DNA of 64,000 bases from an uncultured Clostridia bacterium (GTDB lineage: Bacteria > Bacillota > Clostridia > Christensenellales > Christensenellaceae), in NCBI GenBank assembly GCA_944347775.1, contig CALVMT010000091.1, positions 47,335 to 111,334 on the forward strand, read 5' to 3'. Numbering within the stretch: the stretch's first letter is position 1; every line of letters starts with the position of its first letter. The notes beneath the pieces were generated by a model. That model saw nothing but the letters and a program-made list of their open reading frames with translations. It was not told where the DNA came from and did no database searches. Made by a program: the position numbers and the translations under genes. Shown here one piece after another: positions 7,890-17,293 of this stretch.

Positions 7890-10172
7890 ATGTCGCAAAT
7901 GACAGGTTTGGCATTTAAGTTGCAGGAAATGGCAGGACGAATTAAGAGCTTGCGGGAAATTGTAGAGTTGACGCCGGCACAAATGGCTGAAAAGACGGGT
8001 GTTTCAGTAGAAGAATATATTCGCTGTGAACAGGGAAAAGAAGATTTAAACTTTGCCTTTCTATATCGTTGCGCATTGGCACTTGGTGTGGATGTAACAG
8101 ATATTATTGAAGGTAGTAGCCCGAATCTCAGTTCTTATATGGTAACGAGAAAAGGAGAAGGGCAGCGAATTGAACATGCGCATGGGATGACGTATTATAA
8201 CTTGGCTCCACGGTTTAAAAATAGAATTGCAAACCCTCTATACGTTCGAGCGGAATATAGCGAACAGGCGCAGTATAGCGATATTGAATTGACGACACAT
8301 CGTGGACAAGAATGTGATATCATTATTGAAGGAAAGCTGAAAGTACAAGTTGGTGAACATATTGAAGTTCTTGGCGAGGGAGACAGTATTTATTACGATA
8401 GTGCAACACCGCACGGTATGATTGCCGTAGATGGAAAAGATTGTTTATTTTATGCTATTGTATTAAGTCCGGATGGAGAAGTTCAAAATCAGCCTGTAGA
8501 ATATATTGATGCACCTGTTGCACCGATAGAACAACAGCAGCGTATTTATGAGAATTTTATTCTCCCTGAGGAAAAAGATGGTGCCCTTCAGGCGATTTCA
8601 TTTAAAAACGAAGATCACTTTAATTTTGCTTATGACATTGTTGATACATTAGCCGCAACGAAGCCTAATAAATTGGCCATGCTGCATGTTGATGCAGATA
8701 AGACGGAGAGACGCTTTAGTTTTGAGGACATGAGCAGAAATTCTTCTCGGGCTGCAAATTATTTTAAAGCGTTGGGTATCAAGAAGGGTGATCGTGTTAT
8801 GTTGGTTTTAAAAAGGCACTATCAGTTTTGGTTTGCAATTCTTGCTCTTCATAAAATAGGGGCTATTGCGATTCCGGCGACAAATCAGTTGCAGCAAAAG
8901 GATTTTTCTTATCGCTTTGAAGCAGCTGGTGTGAGTGCAATTCTGTGTACTGCAGATGGGCATACTGCCGAACAAGTTGATTTGGCTGCGGCGGAGTGTG
9001 GAAATTTGATCAAACAGAAAATTATCGTTGGCGGAAAAAGGGAAGGTTGGCATAATTTTGATGAAGAATATGTGATGTATCGCAGTAGATTTGAGCGCCC
9101 CAAAAAAGAATGTCCTGAGGGAGAAGACCTGATGCTGATGTTTTTTACATCAGGGACAACAGGATATCCTAAAATTGCAGCACATAATTTTAAATATCCA
9201 TTAGGTCATTTTGTGACAGCGAAGTATTGGCATTGTGTTGATCCGGAGGGGTTGCATTTAACAATTTCGGATACGGGATGGGCGAAAGCATTATGGGGAA
9301 AATTATATGGGCAATGGCTTTGCGAAGCGGCAATATTTGTGTATAATTTTGATCGGTTTGATGCACACGATATTTTGCCGATGTTTGCAAAGTATCATAT
9401 TACGACATTTTGCGCACCGCCGACGATGTATCGTTTTATGATCAAAGAAGATCTTTCTAAATTTGATCTTAGTTCGATTAAGCATGCGACAATTGCGGGG
9501 GAAGCACTTAACCCCGAAGTGTTCCATCAATTTAAAAAAGCTACGGGGCTTTTACTAATGGAAGGCTTTGGCCAGTCAGAAACGACGGTAGCAATTGGTA
9601 ATCTTGTTGGAATGAAGCCCAAAGTTGGTTCAATGGGTAAACCCGTTCCTTTATACGATATTGATTTGTTGACAACCGATGGGCGCAGCGCGGAAGTAGG
9701 AGAAGTGGGTGAGATTGTGATTAAAACAAAAGATCATATTCCGTGTGGCTTGTTCCGGGGGTATTATCATGCTGAAGAGAAAACAAAAGAAAGTTGGCAT
9801 GACGGATATTATCACACAGGAGATACGGCATGGAGAGATGAGGATGGTTATTATTGGTATGTAGGAAGAGTAGATGATTTGATTAAATCTTCCGGTTACC
9901 GTATTGGGCCTTTTGAAATAGAAAGCGTCATTATGGAATTGCCATATGTGTTAGAATGTGGAGTTTCTCCTGCGCCGGATCCTATACGCGGACAAGTTGT
10001 TAAAGCCAGTATTGTTTTGACAAAGGGAACAGAGCAGACAGAAGAATTGAAAAAAGAAATACAAAATTATGTCAAGAAGCGTACAGCTCCTTATAAATAT
10101 CCAAGAATCGTTGTATTCCGCGAAGAATTGCCTAAAACAACCAGTGGTAAAATTATACGTAATCAATTGTAA
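7890..10172 (+). CDS. XRE-HTH/cupin/AMP-binding acyl-CoA synthetase fusion
   Basis: A 760-aa three-part protein. Residues about 14-70 form an XRE helix-turn-helix; about 130-200 form a cupin barrel (HRGQECDIIIEGKL, GDSIYYDSATPHG); about 230-760 form an ANL-family acid:CoA ligase. The ligase has the P-loop FFTSGTTGYPK near residue 418, GFGQSETT, YHTGDTAWRDEDGYYWYVGR, and catalytic Lys in TTSGKIIRNQL at the C-terminus, closest in style to medium-chain/Acs-type synthetases. I start at ATG 7890, which follows AAAGGAGG; the longer open frame from 7746 lies inside the T-box. Usually an XRE-cupin regulator and a ligase are separate genes; here they are fused and under T-box control. The acid substrate is unknown; branched short-chain acids are an inference from the valine T-box. 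Confidence 0.9.
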   Translation: MSQMTGLAFKLQEMAGRIKSLREIVELTPAQMAEKTGVSVEEYIRCEQGKEDLNFAFLYRCALALGVDVTDIIEGSSPNLSSYMVTRKGEGQRIEHAHGMTYYNLAPRFKNRIANPLYVRAEYSEQAQYSDIELTTHRGQECDIIIEGKLKVQVGEHIEVLGEGDSIYYDSATPHGMIAVDGKDCLFYAIVLSPDGEVQNQPVEYIDAPVAPIEQQQRIYENFILPEEKDGALQAISFKNEDHFNFAYDIVDTLAATKPNKLAMLHVDADKTERRFSFEDMSRNSSRAANYFKALGIKKGDRVMLVLKRHYQFWFAILALHKIGAIAIPATNQLQQKDFSYRFEAAGVSAILCTADGHTAEQVDLAAAECGNLIKQKIIVGGKREGWHNFDEEYVMYRSRFERPKKECPEGEDLMLMFFTSGTTGYPKIAAHNFKYPLGHFVTAKYWHCVDPEGLHLTISDTGWAKALWGKLYGQWLCEAAIFVYNFDRFDAHDILPMFAKYHITTFCAPPTMYRFMIKEDLSKFDLSSIKHATIAGEALNPEVFHQFKKATGLLLMEGFGQSETTVAIGNLVGMKPKVGSMGKPVPLYDIDLLTTDGRSAEVGEVGEIVIKTKDHIPCGLFRGYYHAEEKTKESWHDGYYHTGDTAWRDEDGYYWYVGRVDDLIKSSGYRIGPFEIESVIMELPYVLECGVSPAPDPIRGQVVKASIVLTKGTEQTEELKKEIQNYVKKRTAPYKYPRIVVFREELPKTTSGKIIRNQL

Positions 10173-10174
10173 CG

Positions 10175-10212
10175 AAAATACCCTATGCAGCTTATATGCA
10201 TAGGGTATTTTT
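10175..10212. terminator. Bidirectional terminator
   Basis: AAAATACCCTATGCA (10175-10189) pairs with TGCATAGGGTATTTT, with A and T runs on both sides. It separates the ligase gene from the converging DUF4363 gene. Confidence 0.85.
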
Positions 10213-10218
10213 AATATT

Positions 10219-10599
10219 TCAGAAAATGTTTCCAAAAGAAAACATATCCGTTTTTGTTAAATGAGTAAATAGATAATCAAGTTGTTCAAAGCTATACGAT
10301 AGTTCAGCTTCATCTCCACCGGTAAGCAAGCATTTGAGGTGGGCCAATTCTAGGTAAATATCGTCTAGTTGCTGATGAGGAAGTAGAGAAATTAATATAT
10401 TGGCGCGTTCTTCCCATTGTGTATAAAGTTTAGTGTAAATTTTTTCGGTTTGATCTTCATTATGTGTGTAATGACTTTCTTGTACTTGTGCCAGCAGGGA
10501 TCGGAGAGCATGGGAAGAATCTTTTAAATATTGACTTTGTAATATACACCCGCCAAAAAGTAATATGCAAATAATGAGAAGAAAAATTTTTCTAAGCAT
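10219..10599 (-). CDS. DUF4363 family protein
   Basis: 126 aa with one N-terminal hydrophobic segment (about residues 4-18) ending FGGC, then a helical extracytoplasmic domain. DUF4363 proteins are commonly encoded with DUF421 membrane proteins, as here, where the start overlaps the end of the DUF421 gene by 8 bases. The FGGC could be a weak lipobox, but Phe at -3 is poor. Function unknown; it is probably a partner of the DUF421 protein. Confidence 0.75.
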   Translation of the reverse strand: MLRKIFLLIICILLFGGCILQSQYLKDSSHALRSLLAQVQESHYTHNEDQTEKIYTKLYTQWEERANILISLLPHQQLDDIYLELAHLKCLLTGGDEAELSYSFEQLDYLFTHLTKTDMFSFGNIF

Positions 10600-11308
10600 T
10601 AAAATATCCTTTCTTTAACTGTGCAGTGTATGTTTTCCCGAATTTATCCTGTAAGAAAATTTCGCCGTTATCCGAAAGTGTCAATAATAGAATTTCACGA
10701 ATAGAACGATACCCCAAATTAATAATAAATTTTTGAAGCTTGTCTTTATCTGTATTTAGATTTGCTAACCCTGATGTATTAAACTGTCCATCCAGCAATA
10801 CTGCAGAATAAAAACTGGGATCGGACACGTGAACTTTCATCTGTTTTGGCGTTAAAGGTGCCTCGCTGGCATAGGGTAAAACGGATAATTGGCCATTAGT
10901 TTCTAAAACCGCATAGTGAATGCTGCTGATATCTGTTTGACCAGACATGCGCAATTGTTCCATCAGGTCGTTTAAGCTATACCCGTTTTTTTTGATTTCA
11001 TCATAGAGCAATTTGCCGTTGTGAATTAAAATACTTGGTTTCCCGCATAAAAACAAACGCATTGTTTTGCTTTTAAGACATACATAATTGATTAATGCGT
11101 AAAGCAATAATAACGTGATTGAAGGAACTAAACCGTAGATAAAAGGTGTTCCAGGATTATCCATAGGGGTGGCGGCTACTTCTGCAATAAGTAAAGTGAT
11201 GACAATTTCATATGGCTGTAATTGTCCCGCTTGCTTTTGTCCCATAATTCTCATGGTAAGAAATAAAATAATATAGATTAGAGCTGTTTTTAAGATAATG
11301 TTGATCAT
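10592..11308 (-). CDS. DUF421/YetF family membrane protein
   Basis: 238 aa. Three N-terminal membrane helices (about residues 5-80) carry the family sequence TMRIMGQKQAGQLQPYEIVITLLIAEVA, followed by a cytoplasmic domain with KPSILIHNGKL and 'LRMSGQTDISSIHYAVLE' blocks. Members of this family in Bacillus (YetF, YrbG, YdfS) have been linked to spore properties and membrane or envelope homeostasis, but no reaction is established. It is first in a two-gene operon with DUF4363. Confidence 0.88.
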   Translation of the reverse strand: MINIILKTALIYIILFLTMRIMGQKQAGQLQPYEIVITLLIAEVAATPMDNPGTPFIYGLVPSITLLLLYALINYVCLKSKTMRLFLCGKPSILIHNGKLLYDEIKKNGYSLNDLMEQLRMSGQTDISSIHYAVLETNGQLSVLPYASEAPLTPKQMKVHVSDPSFYSAVLLDGQFNTSGLANLNTDKDKLQKFIINLGYRSIREILLLTLSDNGEIFLQDKFGKTYTAQLKKGYFNA

Positions 11309-11444
11309 AATTACTCCTTTTCCATTGCTAGTATGTCAGGAAAATTTATGGAATATACATAATTTGCTGGATAATTAATATTGAGTGTAGGCTTAAAATA
11401 CGATAAGCTAGGTATTGGATGTAAATTAAATAAAGGAAGAAAAA

Positions 11445-12431
11445 ATGAGTAGAAGTAAATATTGTATACTAATTTTATTAATGCTTATTTTCTTAATTTT
11501 TTTAACAAGTTGCTCAGTTAAGCAGCTTTCTTCAAACCGATATGAAATCGGAAAAGAATTAACGGAAATATTGTGGAATGTTGATTATCGTTCATTTACA
11601 GCGGAAAATACAACAATATTTGCTAAAAAATATTATGAATCCTCTTATCTAGAGTATTATTTAAAAGATGAAGAATATAATGCCGGGGTACTTCATGTTC
11701 AGGAAACTCAACTAATAAGTCGACTATTATCCACTGAAAATATGGGTGAAGAACTGGAAAATTTAGATGGTGTGCAATATACGATACAAAAACTAAAAGT
11801 TAATGTTGCGGTTGATCATTTTCGCCCGGAGTATCCGGAACAGAATTATTTTGAGGAAGGGGAAACCTACTCTCTTATTTACTATATCTATTTTATTGAA
11901 CAAAACGGACAGATGAAAATTTCCGGATTCTCTTATTTACCTGAAGATGGAGAAATGTTACCTCTTGAGCATCGTCAAAAACTAACACAGGAGCAAAAGG
12001 AAGAAATTCTTTCCATGACCAATGAATATTTAGCAATACGTTATCAATTAGATGCACAATCTTTTTCGCCTGACCAAGCTTGGGCGTTTTATCAGGAAAA
12101 CTTAAGTGGAGTTTTTTTAGAACGTGATGAAATTTCGCTTGAGAGTCTAAAGAACATGACTGATGAATATAAAAAATATGGGATAAAAATCCAATTAATG
12201 GAAAAACAATTGGAAGCAGGGGAGACAAAAACTTTAGCATATGATGGCTATACTGCACAATATTATTATTGGGTAAAGGCAGAATATAGCTATAAAATTT
12301 TCGCAGACGATCCGCTTTTTTTCTCAATAAAAGGGGTGAACGAAAGGGAAAATTTAAAAGAGATGCTATATTTTGAACTACAGGAAGACGGTACTTTTCA
12401 GATTGTATTTGCAGAATACATTGAAGATTAG
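11445..12431 (+). CDS. Lipoprotein with two NTF2-like repeats, function unknown
   Basis: 328 aa with a lipoprotein signal (lipobox FLTS-C at about residue 23). I do not recognise a named family. Two halves look alike in layout: each starts with an amphipathic helix pair ending in an aromatic/acidic strand (residues about 37-75 'LTEILWNVDYRSFTAENTTI' and about 188-220 'TNEYLAIRYQLDAQSFSP'), and each ends with long aromatic beta strands (YSLIYYIYFIEQNG; YYYWVKAEYSYKIF). This suggests a tandem of SnoaL/NTF2-like domains facing the outside. It is encoded before the spo0E-like and cdaAR genes, divergent from DUF421. Confidence 0.7.
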   Translation: MSRSKYCILILLMLIFLIFLTSCSVKQLSSNRYEIGKELTEILWNVDYRSFTAENTTIFAKKYYESSYLEYYLKDEEYNAGVLHVQETQLISRLLSTENMGEELENLDGVQYTIQKLKVNVAVDHFRPEYPEQNYFEEGETYSLIYYIYFIEQNGQMKISGFSYLPEDGEMLPLEHRQKLTQEQKEEILSMTNEYLAIRYQLDAQSFSPDQAWAFYQENLSGVFLERDEISLESLKNMTDEYKKYGIKIQLMEKQLEAGETKTLAYDGYTAQYYYWVKAEYSYKIFADDPLFFSIKGVNERENLKEMLYFELQEDGTFQIVFAEYIED

Positions 12432-12506
12432 CTTGATAAAAACAATGGCAGGGAATAAAATAGAAGTTAGGTGCGGGAAGAGGAATCTTGCCGATTGGAG
12501 GAAAAA

Positions 12507-12734
12507 ATGAATAACCGGGAAGAAAAACAGCAAATCCTGAGCGAAAAGGAAAAAGCTTTGCAAAAAGAAATTGAAAAGCTAAATCATTTAGCTGAAGAAG
12601 CTCTTGAGCAGGGCGGGTCGTTAAGCGATGATCAGCGAGTATTGCGGCAAAGCAAATATACGGATGAAATGATTCTTGATATTCAATATTTGCAAAATAT
12701 GTTAGATGAATATGATCGAGAGCATGGCGAATAA
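12507..12734 (+). CDS. Spo0E-like small aspartyl-phosphate phosphatase (tentative)
   Basis: A 75-aa helical hairpin protein. ATG 12507 is preceded by GGAGG; the longer open frame from 12471 lacks a ribosome binding site. The layout fits the Spo0E family: first helix 'LQKEIEKLNHLAEEAL', a short turn with GGSLSDD, then a second helix with the S-x-x-x-D signature (Ser and Asp in QSKYTDEMI) used to dephosphorylate Spo0A~P. Known family members are 50-85 aa. An alternative is a generic coiled-coil peptide. It is encoded just upstream of cdaA. Confidence 0.55.
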   Translation: MNNREEKQQILSEKEKALQKEIEKLNHLAEEALEQGGSLSDDQRVLRQSKYTDEMILDIQYLQNMLDEYDREHGE

Positions 12735-12794
12735 ATATACAGAGATGGTTTTAATACATTTGAGAATGGACAAGCCGGTTGTGGAGAAAAGAGA

Positions 12795-13640
12795 ATGGAT
12801 ATGGGATTGACAGACTTATTTGACAAAATTTCAACGATTAATCTGAATTTTACCATATTGGATGCTATAGATATTTTGTTGGTTGCAGCAGCAATTTATG
12901 GCTTACTTAAGCTTACGCAGAAAACGCGGGCATCCCAGGTTTTAAAGGGGCTGGGAATTTTTATTATACTTACTCAATTGTGCAAAATTATTGGCTTATC
13001 TGCGATGTCATGGGCGCTTAATATATTAATTGAGGCGGGTGTGATTATTATTGTTATTATTTTTCAGCCGGAAATACGTCGTGCATTGGAACATGTGGGA
13101 CGAAATAAGCTTTTTCGCATGGTAGGAACTGGGGAAGTAAAGGATTACAGCCGCGAAATTGAGGAAATTGAACGAGCGGTTTTAGATATGTCAAAGCATA
13201 AAGTGGGTGCTTTAATTGTGTTTGAGAATCGTACAGGACTTAACGATGTAATTGAAAGCGGACATATTGTTGATGCGCGGATTACAAGCGAATTATTAGA
13301 AAATATTTTTTTTCATAATGCACCTCTGCATGATGGAGCAATGATTATCAAAGGTGACCGTATTGTTGCGGCAGGGTGTTTTTTGCCATTGAGTGATAAT
13401 CGTAACCTTTCTTCTGAATTAGGTACCAGGCATCGGGCGGCTCTTGGAATATCAGAAGTTTCGGATGCACGTATTCTTGTGGTTTCCGAAGAAAACGGAG
13501 TAATTTCACTTGCCCATGAGGGAACTTTAACAAGATATTTAGATATTAAGTCTCTGCATGAAACATTGGAAACAATTTATAATGTAAGAGGCCGTTCCAG
13601 TAAGCGGATAGGAGGAAAGGCTTGGAGTAAAAATGGGTAA
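12795..13640 (+). CDS. cdaA: Diadenylate cyclase CdaA
   Basis: Makes cyclic di-AMP from two ATP at the membrane, controlling potassium, osmotic balance and wall metabolism. The 281 aa begin with three membrane helices (about residues 18-95, including VIIIVIIFQPEIRRALE), followed by a DisA_N catalytic domain with the DGA motif near residue 180 and the RHR motif near 213 (GTRHRAALG). The gene overlaps cdaR by 8 bases, the conserved cdaA-cdaR pair; glmM, often third, is absent. Confidence 0.95.
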   Translation: MDMGLTDLFDKISTINLNFTILDAIDILLVAAAIYGLLKLTQKTRASQVLKGLGIFIILTQLCKIIGLSAMSWALNILIEAGVIIIVIIFQPEIRRALEHVGRNKLFRMVGTGEVKDYSREIEEIERAVLDMSKHKVGALIVFENRTGLNDVIESGHIVDARITSELLENIFFHNAPLHDGAMIIKGDRIVAAGCFLPLSDNRNLSSELGTRHRAALGISEVSDARILVVSEENGVISLAHEGTLTRYLDIKSLHETLETIYNVRGRSSKRIGGKAWSKNG

Positions 13641-14919
13641 AAAAATATTTTCTGCTATTGGAAGATTGAGCAAGGCAACGGGAACAGTAATTTGGAATTT
13701 TTTTAAAAAAAATACGTGGTTAAAAGTGATCTCCTTGCTTTTTGCCGTATTTATTTGGAGTTATGTTATTGCAGAAGAAAACCCTACACGACAGATGACC
13801 TTAAAAAATATTTCGGTCACGTATAGAGGAATAAGTGAATTATCTGAACAAGGATTGACGGTTGAAAGGGATGAACTGATTAATGTCGTGAATCTTTCGA
13901 TTATGGCAGGGCAGGATAACCATAAAAATATTAATCAGAATACTGTTACAGCGTTTTTGGATTTTTCTCATATCAATGAGCCGGGAACTTATACGTTGGA
14001 TGTTCAGGTAAATATTACTGTCGGAGGCGCTTCTGTGAACGCATGTACGCCAAGCAGCGTGCAGGTAGAAGTAGAGGAATTGGTAGAAAGGCAGATACCA
14101 GTTGAATGCAACTTGGTTGGTGTTGCGGAAAACGGATATTATGTGGAAGAACCTCAAATTGAGCAAAAATACATCACAATTTCTGGTGCAAAAAGTAAAG
14201 TGGAACAAGTCGCAAGAGCCGTAGCAACAATTCCTATTGATGGACTTTCCCAAAGTTCTGAAAACAGTTATGTTGTTGAATTATTGGATTTGAAAGGGAA
14301 TCCAATACAAATAAATTCGATTAACGGAGAAATTCCTTCGGTTATTGTGCAGCTTAATGTTTTGCGGATGAAAACCATTCAATTGGATGAAGAAGAAATA
14401 AAAGGTTGCATTACTAATGTTAAAGAGGGCTATGAAGTGGTCAATGTAACGCTTACGCCGGGATCTGTAGATATCATAGGTGAAGAAGATATATTAGCTC
14501 AGGTGGATAAACTTTCGATACAGCCGGTTTCTGCGGAAAATGCTGATCAAGGGACTCTTCTTACGGCAGAATTGCAGCCAATTGAAGGAGTAAAATTCCT
14601 TTCTGGCAATACCATTTCAATTTATGCTCAGATCAGTGAAAAAACAATGGAAAAGCATTTTGAAAATATTGCGATAGATGCGGTCAATGTAGATGAAAAC
14701 CTGAAAACGGTTTTTTCTGTAACACATACGGATATTACGATTTCGGGCGGAATATCAGCAATGACAGGGATTACGCGTAGTGATTTAAACGTTTATATTG
14801 ATTTGACAGGTCTTACTTCAGGAACATATGTGCTTCCGGTAAAAATTGAAGAGTTGCCTGGTATTGATTCTTCTGATATTTTAATAGAAAATCCAAGCGT
14901 AACAGTGGTCATCGAATAA
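13633..14919 (+). CDS. cdaR: CdaA regulator CdaR (YbbR repeats)
   Basis: 428 aa: a cytoplasmic basic N-terminus, one membrane helix (about residues 28-48, VISLLFAVFIWSYVIAEE), then about four extracytoplasmic YbbR repeats of ~80 residues rich in V-x-V strands, ending in PSVTVVIE. CdaR binds and modulates CdaA. Translational coupling with cdaA (8-base overlap) supports a complex. A strong terminator follows. Confidence 0.92.
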   Translation: MGKKIFSAIGRLSKATGTVIWNFFKKNTWLKVISLLFAVFIWSYVIAEENPTRQMTLKNISVTYRGISELSEQGLTVERDELINVVNLSIMAGQDNHKNINQNTVTAFLDFSHINEPGTYTLDVQVNITVGGASVNACTPSSVQVEVEELVERQIPVECNLVGVAENGYYVEEPQIEQKYITISGAKSKVEQVARAVATIPIDGLSQSSENSYVVELLDLKGNPIQINSINGEIPSVIVQLNVLRMKTIQLDEEEIKGCITNVKEGYEVVNVTLTPGSVDIIGEEDILAQVDKLSIQPVSAENADQGTLLTAELQPIEGVKFLSGNTISIYAQISEKTMEKHFENIAIDAVNVDENLKTVFSVTHTDITISGGISAMTGITRSDLNVYIDLTGLTSGTYVLPVKIEELPGIDSSDILIENPSVTVVIE

Positions 14920-14936
14920 TCACAAAAGGAGAACCG

Positions 14937-14973
14937 AGAACCATTTTTGAAATTTTCAAAAATGGTTCTTTTA
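14937..14973 (+). terminator. Terminator after cdaAR
   Basis: AGAACCATTTTTGAA (14937-14951) pairs with TTCAAAAATGGTTCT (14955-14969), then TTTT. It ends only about 6 bases before the start codon of the next gene, leaving no room for a normal ribosome binding site. Confidence 0.85.
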
Positions 14974-14978
14974 TCAAC

Positions 14979-16561
14979 ATGAAAAAAATAGTAATACATG
15001 AGTTGGCGGCAAGCGTATATGAAAATGAAAGCAACATATTGCAATTGGCAGCCAAAAAAATGGGAATACTTCCCGAACAAATTCAAAGATGGGGAATTTT
15101 GCGTAAATCGTTAGATGCAAGAAAAAAGAACGATATTTTATATAAATATTCTCTTTGGATACAACCAGAAGAGAAGTTGATTCCACGACTTGAAAAAAAG
15201 GATTTGAAGCCTATGAAGCCTTGACTGAGCAAACGCCATTGCCGGGCAGCAAAGAGATTAATGGAAAAATTGTTGTGATTGGAGCCGGCCCTTGCGGTTT
15301 GTTTGCTGCATATATTTTAGCTCAAAATGGTTATCGGCCTTTGCTGATTGAACGGGGAAAAGCAATAGAACAAAGAGAACAAGATTTTTTATTGTTGCAA
15401 AAAGAGGGATTGATGAATCCGGAAAGTAATGCTTGCTTTGGAGAAGGAGGAGCGGGTGCTTTTTCGGATGGGAAACTAACTGCCCGAAATAAAGCCCCTC
15501 ATACGGCGCATGTGATGTCGATTTTTATTGCGCATGGGGCAACACCCAGTATTGCTTATTATGCTAAGCCGCATTTGGGAACAGATTATATTCGCCGCAT
15601 TATTGTTTCGATGAGAAATGAAATAATAAAAAGAGGCGGAGAAGTTATCTTTGAAGCTCGGTTAGAAAATTTAATTCAAAAAGAAGGAAAATTGCAAGGT
15701 ATTGTTTATACGAAAAAAGGCAATCGAATTAGAGTAGATTCAAACGCTTGTATATTGGCGATCGGGCATAGTGCGCGGGATACTTTTGCTATGTTGCAAG
15801 AGCAGGGTATAATATTGCAACCTAAACCTTTTGCAATGGGTGTACGGGTAGAACATTTGAGAAAACATATTGATCAATGGCAATATGGAAAATTTGCTAA
15901 AGTATTAGGTGCAGCAGAATATACGTTAAAAGCACAGGTGCAAGATAGGGGTGTTTATTCTTTTTGTATGTGCCCCGGCGGTGAAGTAATATGTTCAGCG
16001 ACAGAATCCGGATATACAGCAGTTAATGGGATGAGTTGGCACGACCGTAGCCAGCCCTATTCTAATGGTGCAATTGTCGTTAGTGTCGGTGTAAATGATA
16101 TGCCATCTGGTTCGCTTGGAGGGATTGCTTTACAAAAACAACTTGAACGTGCTGCATATATGATGGCCGACGGATATGGCGCACCGGCACAAACTTATTT
16201 GGATTTTATAGAAGGTAGACGTGGGAAAAAATTGCCGGAAAACAGTTATAAACCTTATACTGTTTCGGCAAATTTATCAGCATGTTTACCGGAATTCATC
16301 CGCCGGGGAATTATTGGCGCTGCAAAACATTTTGAAGGAGCAATTCCGGGATTTGTTCGGCAAGGATTGATGATTGGTGTAGAAACAAGGACTTCCTCTC
16401 CAGTGAGAATTCTGCGTAATCAGGAATTTAGTTCAAATATCATCGGATTATATCCGGGCGGAGAAGGTGCAGGTTATGCCGGAGGAATTATGTCAGCAGC
16501 AATAGATGGAATAAAATTAGCCAATCAGTTGATTTCCACATTTAAACTACCTAATAGATAG
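14979..16561 (+). CDS. FAD-dependent dehydrogenase (COG2509-like), frame interrupted at A AAA AAG
   Basis: Two open frames together make one ~527-aa protein of the uncharacterised FAD-dependent dehydrogenase family. Frame one (14979-15224) encodes the N-terminal domain with the family's LRKSLDARKK motif. Frame two (open from 15194) encodes the FAD fold: VVIGAGPCGLFAAYILA, ACFGEGGAGAFSDGKLTAR, GTDYIRR, and the C-terminal YPGGEGAGYAGGIMSAA. The zero-frame heptamer A AAA AAG at 15194-15200 sits exactly where a -1 slip yields continuous sequence (LEKKGFEAYEAL); without it, translation stops at 15222. The second frame's only start would be TTG 15221 with no ribosome binding site. Programmed -1 frameshifting, a decayed gene or a homopolymer sequence error are all possible. 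Family members are ~530 aa. Confidence 0.8.
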
Positions 16562-16576
16562 AAAGGGGATCGTAGG

Positions 16577-17263
16577 ATGAAAGATAAGCCGATATTTAAA
16601 AGATATGTTGTGTTGGTAGGAAATTTTGGAAGCGGTAAGACAGAGCTAGCTCTTAATTTAGCTATGGATGCGGTAAAAAGTGATTCAACAATGTTAGTTG
16701 ATATGGATATTATTAATCCTTATTTTAAATCTTCAAGCAAGCAGGCATTATTGGAAAAAGCAGGAATAAGGGTCATAAAACCAGAATTTGCAAACACCAC
16801 GATGGATGTGCCGACTTTGCCGGCGGAAATTTATGCACCTTTTGATACACGACCAGGAAAAGCTATCTTTGATATTGGGGGAGATCCGGTAGGTGCGGCA
16901 GTTTTAGGGTTGTTGAAAGAACATTTTCTAAAAAATCTTAACGAGAGCGAGTTCTTATTTGTAATAAATCCGTTGCGCCCCATGCAGGAAGATGCAAAAT
17001 CAATTATTGCTTTGATGCGGGAAATAGAATTAAGAGCTTGTGTACATATTACAGGCTTAATTTGCAATGGAAATTTGGCATTGGAAACAGATTTACAGAC
17101 TGTACTTTATGGAGAAAAGATAACAAAAGAAGTCTCGGCACTTACAGGCATTCCGATAAAGTGTATTGCAATTAAACAGGAATTGGTTGATCAATATCGT
17201 GGAAACCAAACCGTTTTGCCAATCTCATTATACATGCGGCCCGAGTGGTTGGATGAAAGGTAA
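16577..17263 (+). CDS. P-loop NTPase (MinD/CobQ-like)
   Basis: 228 aa with Walker A GNFGSGKTE near residue 15, an acidic DMDIINPYF block following the first strand as in the SIMIBI/MinD class, and a Walker B-like IFDIGGDPVG. It probably binds ATP or GTP. It lies immediately upstream of the 2-oxoacid:ferredoxin oxidoreductase genes, and similar ATPases are found at that position in other Clostridia, but a role in assembly or regulation is only inferred. A promoter lies between this gene and the next, so they may be separately transcribed. Confidence 0.7.
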   Translation: MKDKPIFKRYVVLVGNFGSGKTELALNLAMDAVKSDSTMLVDMDIINPYFKSSSKQALLEKAGIRVIKPEFANTTMDVPTLPAEIYAPFDTRPGKAIFDIGGDPVGAAVLGLLKEHFLKNLNESEFLFVINPLRPMQEDAKSIIALMREIELRACVHITGLICNGNLALETDLQTVLYGEKITKEVSALTGIPIKCIAIKQELVDQYRGNQTVLPISLYMRPEWLDER

Positions 17264-17293
17264 AGATGGATAATAAAAAATTTTTATATCCGG

